From Ectocarpus siliculosus (lineage: Eukaryota; Sar; Phaeophyceae; Ectocarpales; Ectocarpaceae), in assembly GCA_000310025.1 (NCBI GenBank), contig FN649742.1:4290988-4354987 (forward strand): 64,000 bases of DNA, given 5' to 3'. Below, piece after piece: positions 23,667 through 34,966 of this stretch. The translations under genes and the position numbers were made by a program. The notes below the pieces were generated by a model. It worked only from the letters and a program-made list of their open reading frames with translations, was not told the DNA's origin and made no database searches. Every line of letters starts with the position of its first letter. Within the stretch, counting starts at the first letter, position 1.

Positions 23667-23743
<77 letters not shown>
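23667..23743. repeat. (CT)n microsatellite
   Basis: An uninterrupted run of about 38 CT units near the 3' end of the Rieske-fibrillin gene. Confidence 0.95.
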
Positions 23744-23746
<3 letters not shown>

Positions 23747-23818
23747 CTGCTCTCCCCTTTCCCTCCAACTCGTTGCCAAGAGATCAACCCCCCCCCTCCC
23801 ACCCACTCCCTCTTCTGG

Positions 23819-25740
23819 CTACTGGAACAAGCTCTTGTTGGCGGCGCCCCCGTTAGTGACGGTAGGCGAAGACGAAGAAGAGGAAAGACGAGAAGACACC
23901 GGCTGGCGCGTGAGGACAAAGATGGAGCCCTTGTTCCCTCTCGCGATGCGGATGCCCTGGTTCAGGTACGTGGTCTCCATCCATCCCGTCGGGCTGTTTT
24001 CGTTTTTTTTTGTTTGTGTGTTCGGGCGAAAAACAACGGAAAGAAATGAGGGGGGGAGCGAGAATCATGTCGTGCGTTGTCTTATGGGGGGGGAGAGAAA
24101 GATAATGTTTTACTGACCACGTGAAAGAGGGGACGTGTGAAAGGAAATAGTCGTTACCCCAAACCGAAAACCGATATACCGATATAGGTGGCATTTGCTC
24201 CTTCACTGCCTCCCTGTCGGTGAAACAACAAGCTTGGCGCCAAAGACGAAAATGGCAAAAGAAAAAAAGGCCACACACACGTTCCCACCCACCACCGACC
24301 CCAAGCCTTCAAGCCAGCACGAAAAACAACGGAACTCAGGCAGACAAGTGAAAAGTGAAAAATGAAAAATGAAAGAAAAAACAGCACCACACCAGCGTTA
24401 ACATGGAGTAAACCGTTTGCGACGCTACGTTAAGACACCCTACGACCCAACGCTTCGTGCTGTTGTGCGTTTCTAGCCTTTCTGGCACCGACAGAGCCAG
24501 CCTCGCCGCAAAAGTTACGGGTTCGGACTGATAGGCAATTCCACAGTCGACACTGACCTGAAGCGCTGCAGGTGCGGAAAGGTGACCTTCATGCCCCCGA
24601 CGTTCACAATCGCTTTGCGGAAGCCGACCATGAGGCGGCTGGCCTCGTCCTTCAGGGGCTCGATGACCGCGTCGAGCTGAACAGTCGTGGTGAAACCGCT
24701 CCAGCCCTTGTACACGGCACGGTTCGTCAAGGTCCTGGGCGGAAAATGGGGGGAGGGGGGGGGGGGGGGCGTACTCATGGTTGGCATGCCCTGGCGGATA
24801 TAGACCATTGACAGTAAAGGGGGGCGCGACTACGCAAACCCTCAAGTGCGCCGAGGAAAAACAAAAGCTGGCGTGCTGCGAGGTGTGCATGCTATTAATG
24901 TGTCAATGGTGACCGTAGCAAGCCTCACTGTCGACTGCTCTGTCGAGTCCTATGTAGTACAAGCTTCAGAAAGGTCGAGGAGACATCGCAATTCTTGTTG
25001 CGCCGACCTCAACCTAACCCTCTACCTCTATGGCAGCACCCGAATCTCGCCGGGGGTACTCCAAAAAATGCCGACACGATGTGCCGAGTCAAAAAAAGGG
25101 TTCCCACCCACCCATACTCAAACGAGATCGCCTCGGAAACCTTACCGAGCCTTGGTGTCGATAATCTGGACGCTCTCCGACGTGTCTGCCCACAGGGGAC
25201 GGCCGGTCTCCTTCCAGTCGAACAGGAGGGCCTCGCTACCGGCTTCTTTCAGCACCGCGAGCTGCGAAAAAAAAAAAAGAGTTTGGTATTGCATGCGATG
25301 TGATGCGATGCGCGGACCGGATCGAGATCGGATCGGGAGGAGGAGGACGTACGTACGTAAGCAGGTAGGAACCCTACAGCTTTAAGCATGCGCGTGAAGA
25401 TACGTGGCGTGCCGAGCGCAGGAAAGAAGGGATGCCTCGAAATAAGTAGCTCAACAAGCACTGATTCCTTCTGTGCAGGCTGTGAGAGAACAGGGTGTCG
25501 TTGCTGGCTTCCTCAGAACACCAAGATCGGCCACCCTTTCAGGTTTCCGACAATAAAGACAATAAAGACCGGCACACTGGCTGCTATGGCTACCATGTGC
25601 GTGCCTCACCCGCTCCTTCTTCTCGGGGTCTGTCGAGGAGGCCAAGTCCCACCCCTCCTGCGCCCCCTCCTCCCCCCCGTCGTTCGACACGAACTCCAGG
25701 TGCCACTCCCCCTCCACGCTCTCTCTCAGGGCGTTCTCGT

Positions 25741-25771
<31 letters not shown>

Positions 25772-28700
25772 CGCCGCCCTGGCGGCCGCCGCCGCGTCCG
25801 CCGCAAGCTTCTGTTCACCGCCGCCGGCGTTCGGCGGAGGGGGCTGCGTCGTCGCCTGCACGTCTTCTAGGCGCCGTATCAGGTCCAGGATGGCGGAGCG
25901 GTCGCCGCGCGTGGAGGCAAGGCCGCGCTCGCTGCGCGAGATGCGGTTGAGGAGCTCCATCTGGAGGGAGGTCTCGAGCTGGGTGTTGGCGCGCTCGGCG
26001 GCGGTGGCCTGGAAGTTCGTGATGGCCTTGCGGTACTGCAGCATCTGTTTTTTTCATCGTTGTTTCGGCGCATTCGGTTGGGTTGTGTCAGGCCGTTGTG
26101 GGTCGCGCGTCAGCAGCAGCGGCAACGAAACACGAAAACGCAAAGGTCCGTTGTGCGCAAGGTGGAAGTAGACTCGCTCATCATGTGTTTTGGCGGCGAG
26201 CCTCCGGTTTACTATAAAAAAAAATGAAAGTAACAATGGCGACGATTGGCTTTAGCCGTATTGTCGTCAATGTTGAATAAGCAGCTGATGCCGTGGCTGT
26301 ACATCTACAATTCACCTGCTGGTCGTAGCGGGCGTTCATGAAACCGCGCTGGTACTCGGGGTAAATGTTCTCAATGATCTCCTTGTCCTCTTTCAGCGTC
26401 AGGTCCATCATCTGTCCGAACAAGAAATCTCCCGCCTGCAGTGACAGCGCAAGAGTCAGCCAGGGCAAGGTAAAGCGCGTCTCTTCAAGCGATCGTGGCG
26501 TGCGGCAAAAAGCGAGTGCTATTCACAACGGGACAAATTGGATCAAACCAAGATTGGGCTTGAACCAGGGCAACGGAGGATTTTCGTTCATCAAACGGTA
26601 CCCCCGTCCCCCCTCCACCACACGCACCTTGTTGATGGGCCCCTCGTCGAGCGGGTGAGTGATGGCGAAGTTCCGGTAGAGCTTCCAGTGAAGCGTGGTC
26701 TCTCCGTCGGCCCTCGGCACCGCCGTAGCCTCGATGGTCTTGAGGCTGTTGCTGCCGAAGTACACGCGGATGACCGCACGATACGGCAAGTGGAACTCGT
26801 TCTTCACCACCACCTGCGCTCCCGTGTGTACCGCGGGCGGAGCCAAAGAGGAAAAAAGGGGGGCAAATAAAGTTACAAGAGCGGAGAGACGCTGTCACAA
26901 TATTCGCGCGGAGCGATCGGCAAGATATAGCAGTCAATCCGTGACACAATAAAAATGATGTTTCGAGGCTGACCTCTTAACGACCCCCCCTCTCGAAAAA
27001 GAGACTATTCGGGACAAGTACTTACCCCCTCCCCCGCCNNNNNNNNNNGGGGGGGGGGGGGGTATGTGTGTTACTATTGGAGGAAGGAGGCGGAACGAAA
27101 TGGGGTTGGGGGTTCGAGTTGCTTAGTGGTGGTGGAGGCGGCGGAGGTGGTCGGAGCTAGAAGAACGCCATCACCTATGTGCCAAGCGTTTAGCAGAGAA
27201 AAATATTTTTAAGTGTGCCTTTTTTTTAATAAAAGATGACTCAACAAGTGTGGGTTCCGGGTCCGGATACTGTAGGTTGCGGACGGAGAAGCCGATATAA
27301 AATTTTCTTCACGAAAATTAGAGTAAAAAATAGGGAGTGTTGATCGATGTAGCTTACGACATGCTCGGTACTTGCCTACGGAGCGCCCGAGCTCCGATAT
27401 CTTCACGCGGGGGCTCGATCCAGCCACAAACCGCAACAACCAAAACGGCATTTTAACCAAAAAAAAAAACGAAGGAAAAAACTGCTTCCGCGACCAAGAT
27501 ACCAAGGGCAACACTCACAAGGGCAGACCAAGCGGTCGTTGGCGATCCACCCGCGGGCCAGGCTCGCCCCTCTGTGGATGCAGACGTCCGACTGCGCGCT
27601 CACGCTTCCCGTCGAGGTGCGCCACAGGGCTATCGGCACCCCGTCGACCTCGACCTTCTTCACCTCCCCGGCCTTGACGTCGGAGGAGTGGGCCACGGCC
27701 AGCCAGAGGTTCGGGACCCGCGTGGGGTCGATCCCTGCCGGCGCCTTCGCCTTGCCGGTGCCGGTGCCCGTCTCCGCCGCGCGCCGCTCTCGGATCTCCA
27801 CGTGCCCGGTCACGCTCTGCAGGGCGGCCGCCCGAAAGCCCGACGGCGTAAGCTGCAGCTCCCCGGCGGTTGCACGGCCGCCCACGTCGGGGCCGCCGCC
27901 CTCGGCGATCTTCTGCGCGATCTCTTCCGCTACGCTAGCGGCGTGGTCCCGGGGGGGGACGGCGGCGGAGGCGGCCGCTGCCGCGGCCGCCGCGGCCTCG
28001 CTCTCGAGTGAGTACTCCGGCAGTGCGGCGGGCAGCGGGGGGAGGTCGAAGGCCCCCCTGGTGGGCAGGACGGAGTGGACGTCGCCACGGATCTGGCCGT
28101 TGCGGCTGAAGGTGACGCCGCCGAAGCGGATGTCGATGGATTTGGTGGCGTTGCTGCGGAGAATCGGGCCTATACCAATGGTTTCCGGCATCCCCGGGAT
28201 CTGCACGCGAGTAATACACGTTTGGTCGACACGCGGGAGTTAATGGATGAAAACGTGGAATATTAGACTACGTCGAGCTTGGATTTCTACCTTTTATTCT
28301 ATGCGAGCTAGAAGCACTGCTAACACAAGCTGTCTACGATATAGAAGTTCGTCTTCACTATTTAGAAGCATTTTTTTCTGGAATCTGTTTGTGGAAGGGA
28401 GAGATGGACACCGCGACGAAACGAAGATGGATCCACGCACCAACGCTGCCTGCACGGGCGGGATTCATTTGAAGAAGGTCTCTGGGCGCAATGGATCCTT
28501 GACCGGGGGGGGCGGGGGGGGGGGGGGGGCGCGAGGCTCAACACTATGAAAGGGGGACAGCGACACAGCGATACACGTGGTGTCAAGACCGTGCCACCAT
28601 CGCAAGCCAACGCATCTTTGAGAACTTTCCGACGACATCAACGTTGCAGAACCTCAAAACCGTCACAAACAACACACGACGCACTTTATACCGTTTCGAG

Positions 28701-29253
28701 CGAGCCACGTCACCGGAGGCAGAAACAAAACTTTCACCCCGAGACTGACTGCACACACTGCCTCTCGCAGAGCAATCGTGTGGTGCAGTGAGGTCAGAGC
28801 GGTTCGTGCCTCTACACATCGTTTGTAAAAACTCAGTGAGTACGTTCGCGTGCCACACCAACAGCAGTGGCGAAATAGAAAAGAACACCTCAACCGGCGC
28901 GTGCTTGCTGTTTGAAAATTGAAAGGCACAAGAAAAACGAACAGACAGACAGGTCGACAGCATAACCAACCCTGTTTTCTCTCTCCCCCCCCCCCGACCC
29001 TTCCACGACGAGCTCTCACCCCATCCAATTGGTCGAAATCTTCGCCGGCGTCCATGGTGGGGGCCCCGCCCCTCCGTCTTGCCGAGGCCACGCGGCGGCC
29101 AGAGAGCGTCCCCACGCCCGTTGTTGAACCAAACGTGCCAGTTCGAATCCGGGCTGTAGCAGAGAGCGGGACGCGAAGGTGGAACCGGCGTGCTACCGCC
29201 GAGAGCGTGAGCAGCAGCAGCAAGGGGGAGCAGCAGCGCGAGCCATGCCCCAT
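23819..29253 (-). CDS. Rieske non-heme iron oxygenase fused to a PAP/fibrillin domain; middle exon(s) missing at assembly gap
   Basis: Exons in transcript order: 29253-29020, 28200-27519, missing part, 26813-26628, 26435-26316, 26044-25610, 25261-25146, 24734-24558, 23993-23819 (TAG). At least 708 codons. Residues 1-30 form a signal peptide (LLLLLTLSAVA) with a basic transit-like stretch. The Rieske domain shows CIHRGASLARGW (Cys285, His287) and ends at VCP (Cys304). The CPxH histidine and the mononuclear-iron ligands are not in the visible sequence. The next exons match the C-terminal part of Rieske oxygenases (NEFHLPYRAVIRVYFG; KEDKEIIENIYPEYQRGF). Exon 26044-25610 passes without a break from MLQYRKAITNF into a fibrillin domain (RSERGL..., VEGEWHLEFVSN), ending TTYLNQGIRIARG..GSIFVL. 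Inferred role: plastid oxygenase of a pigment or quinone-like lipid, tethered to plastoglobules or thylakoids. Confidence 0.85.
27039..27048. other. Assembly gap (10 N) inside the Rieske gene
   Basis: Ten Ns separate a C-rich run (left) from a G run (right). The flanking 26814-27518 interval contains no reading frame with the CPxHGW motif that must follow the first Rieske half. A donor-like GTAAGTAC (minus strand) lies right beside the gap at about 27025-27018, as if an exon ended there. Confidence 0.9.
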
Positions 29254-30069
29254 GGTTGCCTCGGTCCTCTGGCTCGGACCTTTGCGTCGCCTGTCTCTTA
29301 TCCCTTTTTTTCCCCTTTTGGCGGTGTGTGGATCCGGTGCTCGTCACCAGCAGACTCGGAACAACTCTTTGAAACTGCCTTGTTGGATTTGGGGCTTGTG
29401 GCGGAAAAAAAAACTGTCACGCCGGCGACCCGCCAACACTCCCCAAAATAAAAAAAACTTACTGCAGCTGTGTGGAATGAGGCACTGGTGGAAAGCAGAG
29501 TGGATCCACAGCGAGAGTTTGTGGCGAAGTCTGCCACGGGGTCGAGGTTACCGGCTTCGAATTTGGCACAGCCCGGGGGTGCGTGAGGTGTGACGTGTGA
29601 GTCATTTGGCTTCTTTTTTTTTTCGTCGGAACCTGTCTCTCGCAGTAAATGAACCTGAACGCCTCTGGTTGTGAGGACCGTTTGGTAGATCTGGTAGATC
29701 TGGTACATGCATAGTTGCGCCGCACGCAGCACGCACCTCGAGTCCTCGAGTTCATCACGGGCATCACGGGATAATACGATTACACGCCTTGCGAGGGTCG
29801 ACGTTCCAAAGAGTTGGCGAACAACGAACAGTGTCGCCAGGTTTCTGGTTGCGAACACTGTTGGGCGCGCTCACATCAGCTCGAAGCTCGCTCACCATAC
29901 AGCTGACAAGACGGAAATACAGCGGTTGGGTCTTCTCGGCACTCGCGGACAAATAGCGGTGGAAACTCGTTGAAATCTGCCGGACGCCGAGGCTAGCAGA
30001 GCGGCGCAGTATTCCTTCGCCCGCCTTCCAGACACACCTCCACCCACATCTCGTGGACCTTCCCTCGCC
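29254..30069. promoter_or_regulatory. Shared upstream region of the divergent Rieske-fibrillin and CRAL-TRIO genes
   Basis: 816 bp lie between two diverging start codons. No certain coding sequence. A minus-strand open frame around 29858-29736 begins at GTG rather than ATG and is closed upstream by a stop, so I did not call it. It could be a 5' exon if the Rieske gene starts further upstream. No core promoter element was recognised. Confidence 0.4.
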
Positions 30070-33000
30070 ATGGGAGTGAAAGAAATGGAAGCATCAGTGG
30101 TACAGCAACCCTCTACTTCGAGGTGGAGTTGGGAATGTGAATCTCCACCGCCATCCCTTACACCCGAGCAGGCGTCGATGCTGGAGACAACCATCGCAGA
30201 AGTTCAAGCCAGTCCGCTCTGCTCAGGCGCCGCCGTAGCCAACGGCGGGAGGACGGCCGTTTGGCGCTACCTGGAGGGAGCGCAGTGGAGGCTCGAGCCG
30301 GTCCGAGGGAAGCGAGTTAGCGAGTTTTTTCTCGAGACATTGGCGTGGAGGCAAGACGGCGGTGTGGACACGGTGCTGGATCGAGCTCACACTTTCGTCG
30401 ACGAAGCTTCCTCGGGGAAGCTGTTCGTCCGAGGCACCTCTCTGTTGGGCCGGCCACTGATCTGGGTTCATGCCGGGTGGGAGGACGGCGCATCCGGCCC
30501 AGAAGCCAGCCTTCGCTTCTTGGTCTACACTGTGGTGAGTTGAATTTCCTCCGATCTGTTATGCAAGCAGTGCACGCAAGTACTGCTGTAGCGAGATCTC
30601 GATTGAAAGGTTGTTTGCAGCTTCGCAGCAGCATCATTGTATGTATCCCTCACTGCTCTCAGAGAGCACCGACAAGAGTAAGAACACCAAAATGCCGTTG
30701 GTGGCCGGGTCACGAAAGCCTGCACGCGGGGGATTGTGCCGCTAGTCAGCCCCCGTCGCCAAGTCAAGCATAGATAGGGAGCGTCCGCGGCGGTGATTTA
30801 ACGGGACATGTCCGGAGCTCCATGGTGACAAGAAAACGACTGCTGTACTGGAGATACGTACGCAAAAGACGGGAACAGCATTTGATGAACATTTCTGGGG
30901 ACATACACGTGTTCTCTTCTCACTTCGTCGATCTTCTTCTACATGCAACTCTACTGTTGAAGGCGTGCGCGTGCGCGTTCCATTTGCAACTCTCGAGGTC
31001 GTCCTGGCGTCCTATCTATATCTATATATTCGCTCCGTGAACTCGGGTCACGCGATCCTTTGCGTATCAAACGTTCGCAGACTCTCTGTTGCCGCCAAGT
31101 CTGTCTTGTCTTGCCTCTTGTCTGTGGCCCGCTCGCAGCCGTCTTGTCATCGCGCAGTTCGTGAATGGACTTGACAGTCCTAGTTTCGACCGCAGTTAGT
31201 GAAAAGGGGTTTCCGAGCTCAAGGAGAAGCCACATACGTACCGTTGCCGTAGGTCAAGAGGATTAACCCTTTTGAGTCTTCAGGCGTTCTCACTGATCAT
31301 TGATTGATCATTTGCAAATGCTGGTGTAGTGGCAAGTCGTGGAGTTGCCGCCCTGCAGCCCTTCGCGCCGTGTATTGGCAAGTCCATAGGTAGGTGTGTC
31401 TAGATTATTAGGACCCGCGCCAACCGGCTGACCAATGAAGAGACTTCAGTGACAGCGGCGGGTAATATCAAGGTCTCGGGAATGGGAATGGGGCCAATCA
31501 ATGACAAATCATGAATCTCTCAACGTATGCACATGTCAATGAACGCGTGTGTGCATACATACATACATACATACATATGTGTTCTTTCGCAGCACCACAC
31601 ATACACTCGCCCGAACGTAGGAAGCCACTGCTGCTGCAAAGAGCAGAGGGCAGCAAAAGGGAGGGGTATTATTGCAATCCCTGCCGAAGCCCAGATATCG
31701 AGGATATCGTGGTTCCCAACAATTTGAAAATCGTTCCCAAGACCCAGCAGTCATTGTGTCAGCAGCTACAATGAACGCTACAACACCACTACTACTGCTG
31801 TAGACGAGTAAAACATATCAGCAACACATCCACACTCGTAGCACCACACATACCACCCTCGCCCGAACCTAGGAAACCACGAGGTACAAGTGTGTGCAGG
31901 TGGATGTGCATGTTGTTTGAAAAACACAGGAGCTCTAGAGAGCTGGCAGGGCACATTTCGGGGGGGGGACAGAGAACAGAGAAGTACAGAAGTACAAACA
32001 CCAGCTATGGGTCCTCACTGATCATTTTGCCCTCTCTGGACTGATCATTTACAATATACCGAAAATAGACTAGTTGAGGCAGCTAGACGACTGATCATTT
32101 CAAAGTCTACACAGCTAACCTGCCCTACTGACCGCAGCGCGACCACCCATCAACCCTTCTACGACCCTGTCTGTGGCCACCACCCTGTCGCCGGCTTCTC
32201 TCGTGGCCTACAGTTGGAGATAGCTGTTGCGTGTGCAGAAGTACACTGGTGTCTTTCTCTGCACTTCTCTCTCTCCCGCTCGCTCTCGCTCTAATTTGTT
32301 TTTTTGGCGCAAAAAAAAAAATCTGACAGTCCAGCCTAGACCCAAAGGGGTTAACATCGGAAGCACGTTGGGTCATACTGATGAAATAAAAAATAAATAA
32401 ACATGCAACCGGTTGCTGACATCAGCTAATCCACTCAGATGAAATCCTCTTTTCTTCTGGTTCGCAATGTTGAAGTAACAGCACGTGTTTTCCACAAACC
32501 GGATACTGTGTCGCAGTGGGTTCTGGTCTTTTCGATGGACCCTCACTGCTGTGCTCTTTCAATTTATGCTTGTACACCCAATCACAGAATGAAATATTGT
32601 ACTCGAGAAAATACCACAACGGTGGCACGTTTTTTTTTCCGATTCTGGTGTCAGCGCCAACACGCCGCCTGTTTTTTTTTTTCCGTCTCGACGCGACCCG
32701 AATCAGGAGCGAGCGATCGCCAGCATGGAGCCGGAAACGTCCACGGGTGCTAGCAAGGGACAGTTCTGCGTTGTGGTAAGCTTCTTGCTTGCCCTTTGCT
32801 GCTGTAGCGTTTGAGACGAGAGGGGAAAGCTCACGAGAGATGCCTTTTTTGCTCAAGCCAGTAGTACCGCTTGCTCTCAAAAGATAACACAGCGAGGTGG
32901 CCACGCTTCTTGTTTGCAAGCTACGGCAGTGGACTCGTCATATTTATGCTGCGTAAAATGCCAGGGGAAGCCTCGATTCTTCGGACGACAAATCGCAACG

Positions 33001-34050
33001 GAAATTGTCGACGCTTCAGGGGTTCGACAGCAGTGTGTAAAATGTGACCTTACCAGCGGGAAACAATGTTTTCTTTTTATCGTTCGAGCCGGACGGACGC
33101 TTGAGCTTCGAAACGATCGCCCGTCCGCCCGCCGGTCCGGTACTCAAAGACGCTGACCGATAAATAATGCTACACACACCCTCCGCCCGGTGCGTGTGAC
33201 ACATGCGTGTGGCCTCTCTCTTCAGATCGACTGCACTGCGACCGGCGGCGATGGGCAGCTACCTTCCCTCGCCTTCGTGAGGGAGGCCGTGTCGATGCTG
33301 ATGCTCCGATACCCTTCACGACTGGGCAACCTGTTCATCGTGAACGCGGGCAATATGGTCTACTACCTGTGGCGGGCCGTTTCGCTTCTGCTCTCGCCGG
33401 TGCGTACGGGGGGGATCCACAGAAGGCATGGTTTCGTGAAAAGCGTGGCAGTACATGTAGTGCGCTGTAGGTTTTTCGAGTTATTGTGTCCCCGAGTTTC
33501 GATCTTCAAGAATGCCGTCCCCTGCAAAGGAGAGCTCGCTGGATTCTTTTTACTACTGCTGCGGCTATTGTTAGCACGGTGAAGACATTACGCGGCTGGC
33601 CACTGACATGGCGGTGTCCTGGTTACTGCTGTACCGTGGACATGTCATGACGCACCTACCGCAACGGCCGTCAACGTGGTACTCAGAACGCGACGACGTT
33701 TGTCTCGTTTTTTCCATCGAAGTATTCTGAGCCCATCACGCTCTTGATTTTATTTACGACGTTGGCGACTTTGTCTTTGTACATACCAGTCGAGGCATCA
33801 GCAAGAGCAGTGACCAACCACGGAAGCCTCCCTCTCCTTCCCGCCACCTGCTTCGTCACAACAACTCAAACAGGTCACCCGCGAGAAAGTCGTGGTAGTG
33901 TCCGGGACAGAGCAACAGCAGCGAGAGTTGCTGCTGCAGCACATCTCGGAGGACGCGTTGGAAGGCGGGCGGCTTGGCTTGAAAGGCGCGCCGCCTTTCC
34001 ACGCGGAGAGCTACCTCAAGGGCGGCGATGCGGGTGGTGGCAAGCCGTAA
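30070..34050 (+). CDS. CRAL-TRIO (SEC14-like) lipid-binding protein
   Basis: Proteins of this family bind a hydrophobic ligand (phosphoinositide, phosphatidylcholine, tocopherol or retinoid) in a closed pocket and move it between membranes. Four exons: 30070-30534, 32707-32775, 33226-33399, 33874-34050, all phase 0, give 294 residues. Residues ~115-270 show the family layout: GKLFVRGTSLLGRPLIWVHAG, then ERAIASME, a hydrophobic strand (FCVVIDCTATGG), a helix into YPSRLGNLFIVNAG, LWRAVSLLLSP, and KVVVVSG. The N-terminal ~100 residues lack the usual CRAL-TRIO N-terminal helical domain signature. No signal peptide is evident, so the protein is probably cytosolic. The ligand cannot be told from sequence. 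Intron 1 is 2.2 kb and full of repeats. Confidence 0.88.
31411..31500 (+). repeat. Dispersed short repeat, copy 3 (longest form)
   Basis: GACCCGCGCCAACCGGCTGA, then CCAATGAAGAGACTTCAGTG, CAGCGGCGGGTAATATCA and GGTCTCGGGAATGGGAATGG, GGGCCAA. The 3' part extends beyond most other copies and is shared with copy 6. In CRAL-TRIO intron 1. Confidence 0.75.
31554..31577. repeat. (ATAC)n microsatellite
   Basis: About six CATA units in CRAL-TRIO intron 1. Confidence 0.9.
31588..31882 (+). repeat. Direct repeat pair around CACCACACATAC...CTCGCCCGAAC
   Basis: GCAGCACCACACATACACTC, then GCCCGAACGTAGGAAGCCAC (31588-31628), recurs as GTAGCACCACACATACCACC, then CTCGCCCGAACCTAGGAAAC (31836-31878). Same orientation, ~250 bp apart, same intron. 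Confidence 0.75.
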
Positions 34051-34745
34051 CAAGTCGTAGCCCGGCAACCCGTACCGACCGTAGAGTTTGTGTATTTGTT
34101 GCTGTAGCGGTTGGAGCAGGAAAGAGAGCGGAATAGAGAGACGATAGTGGCTGCCGTCTTTGTGGTTGCGGCGGCGCGCGGTTGTGTCTGAAGCCGAAGT
34201 GGGCACGGCCAGGGCGACATGTTTGAGTTTGGTCAGAGCGCCGCACGCAGGGCCCACGAGGCCTAGTTTGATGGCGGCGAAGGCCGCAACGGCGGCAACG
34301 GCGACGGCACGGTCCCGTGATAGCTAGCGGGGCGTCAAGCCGAACCGGGAAAGTGTGTGATCTAGCGACAAAACCTGGTGTCGGTGGTGGAGACGGATCC
34401 AAGCAGGTTTTGGTCTGTTGGCGAAGTGGTGCAAGTGGTAACGTAACGCAGGGAGCTGTTTGAACGGTATCGTGACACCCTTTGTACAATAGTTAGGGTT
34501 TGGTTTCGTTGATTCGACTGAGGCCGAACGACACAACTCTCACCTGAAGTTGTGTGTTTTGGAGACCGTTTGTTTTGTGTCGCTTTGCCCCCCTTTTTTT
34601 TGTTTTGTCGCAAACGTGCAGCAGCTGTGCACGTACGATGGCGAGAGGCGTGTACCGTGGTGGCAGGCATACACGTTTATGGCAACGGGTGGCGCGTGGA
34701 GAGAGTATCTCCATGTGCGGTTTTGTTACGGTGTCTTTATTTTCA

Positions 34746-34810
34746 GCGTCGGGCGCGCTAATCGGCTGACCGATGGAAATGACGTCAGTCTCAGAGCGGG
34801 TCCTAACGGA
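34746..34810 (+). repeat. Dispersed short repeat, copy 4
   Basis: GCGTCGGGCGCGCTAATCGG, then CTGACCGATGGAAATGACGT and CAGTCTCAGAGCGGGT. Intergenic. Confidence 0.75.
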
Positions 34811-34912
34811 TAACGCTGCTAGAACCCATGATCTGGGACCCGTGAGGGGGACCACGGCGGGGGCTAGGCTGTTGCGTGTGTGTGTTTTTGCGTTTTTGTG
34901 TGTGTTTCTTGT

Positions 34913-34966
34913 CAGCATCGATCGCGCTATCCGGCTGCCGACGAAAAGACGTCAGTCTTATGAAAA
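34913..34966 (+). repeat. Dispersed short repeat, copy 5
   Basis: CAGCATCGATCGCGCTATCC, then GGCTGCCGACGAAAAGACGT and CAGTCT. It follows TGTGTTTCTTGT, as copy 2 follows TGTGTTTCTTGC. Intergenic, 100 bp after copy 4. Confidence 0.75.

Larger units (their letters stand above)
18749..23818. other. Convergent intergenic region between guanylate kinase and Rieske-fibrillin genes
   Basis: About 5 kb with no supportable gene. The longest open frames (109 codons from an ATG at 20442; 278 codons ending at 22559) show no domain, no coding-like composition and no splice partners. The region holds a tandem ATCAATGCGAT repeat, a 115-bp tandem duplication and a CT microsatellite. Long 3' UTRs of both flanking genes probably occupy part of it. 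Confidence 0.55.
31291..32100. repeat. Clustered TGATCATT elements
   Basis: ACTGATCATT or close variants occur at about 31292, 31302 (ATTGATCATT), 32017, 32038 and 32090, each followed by short unique sequence. All lie within intron 1 of the CRAL-TRIO gene. Confidence 0.65.

Noticed and set aside
29736-29858. Minus-strand frame with a mitochondrial-presequence-like start
   Set aside because: Begins with GTG, not ATG, and a stop lies just upstream; no downstream exon joined convincingly.
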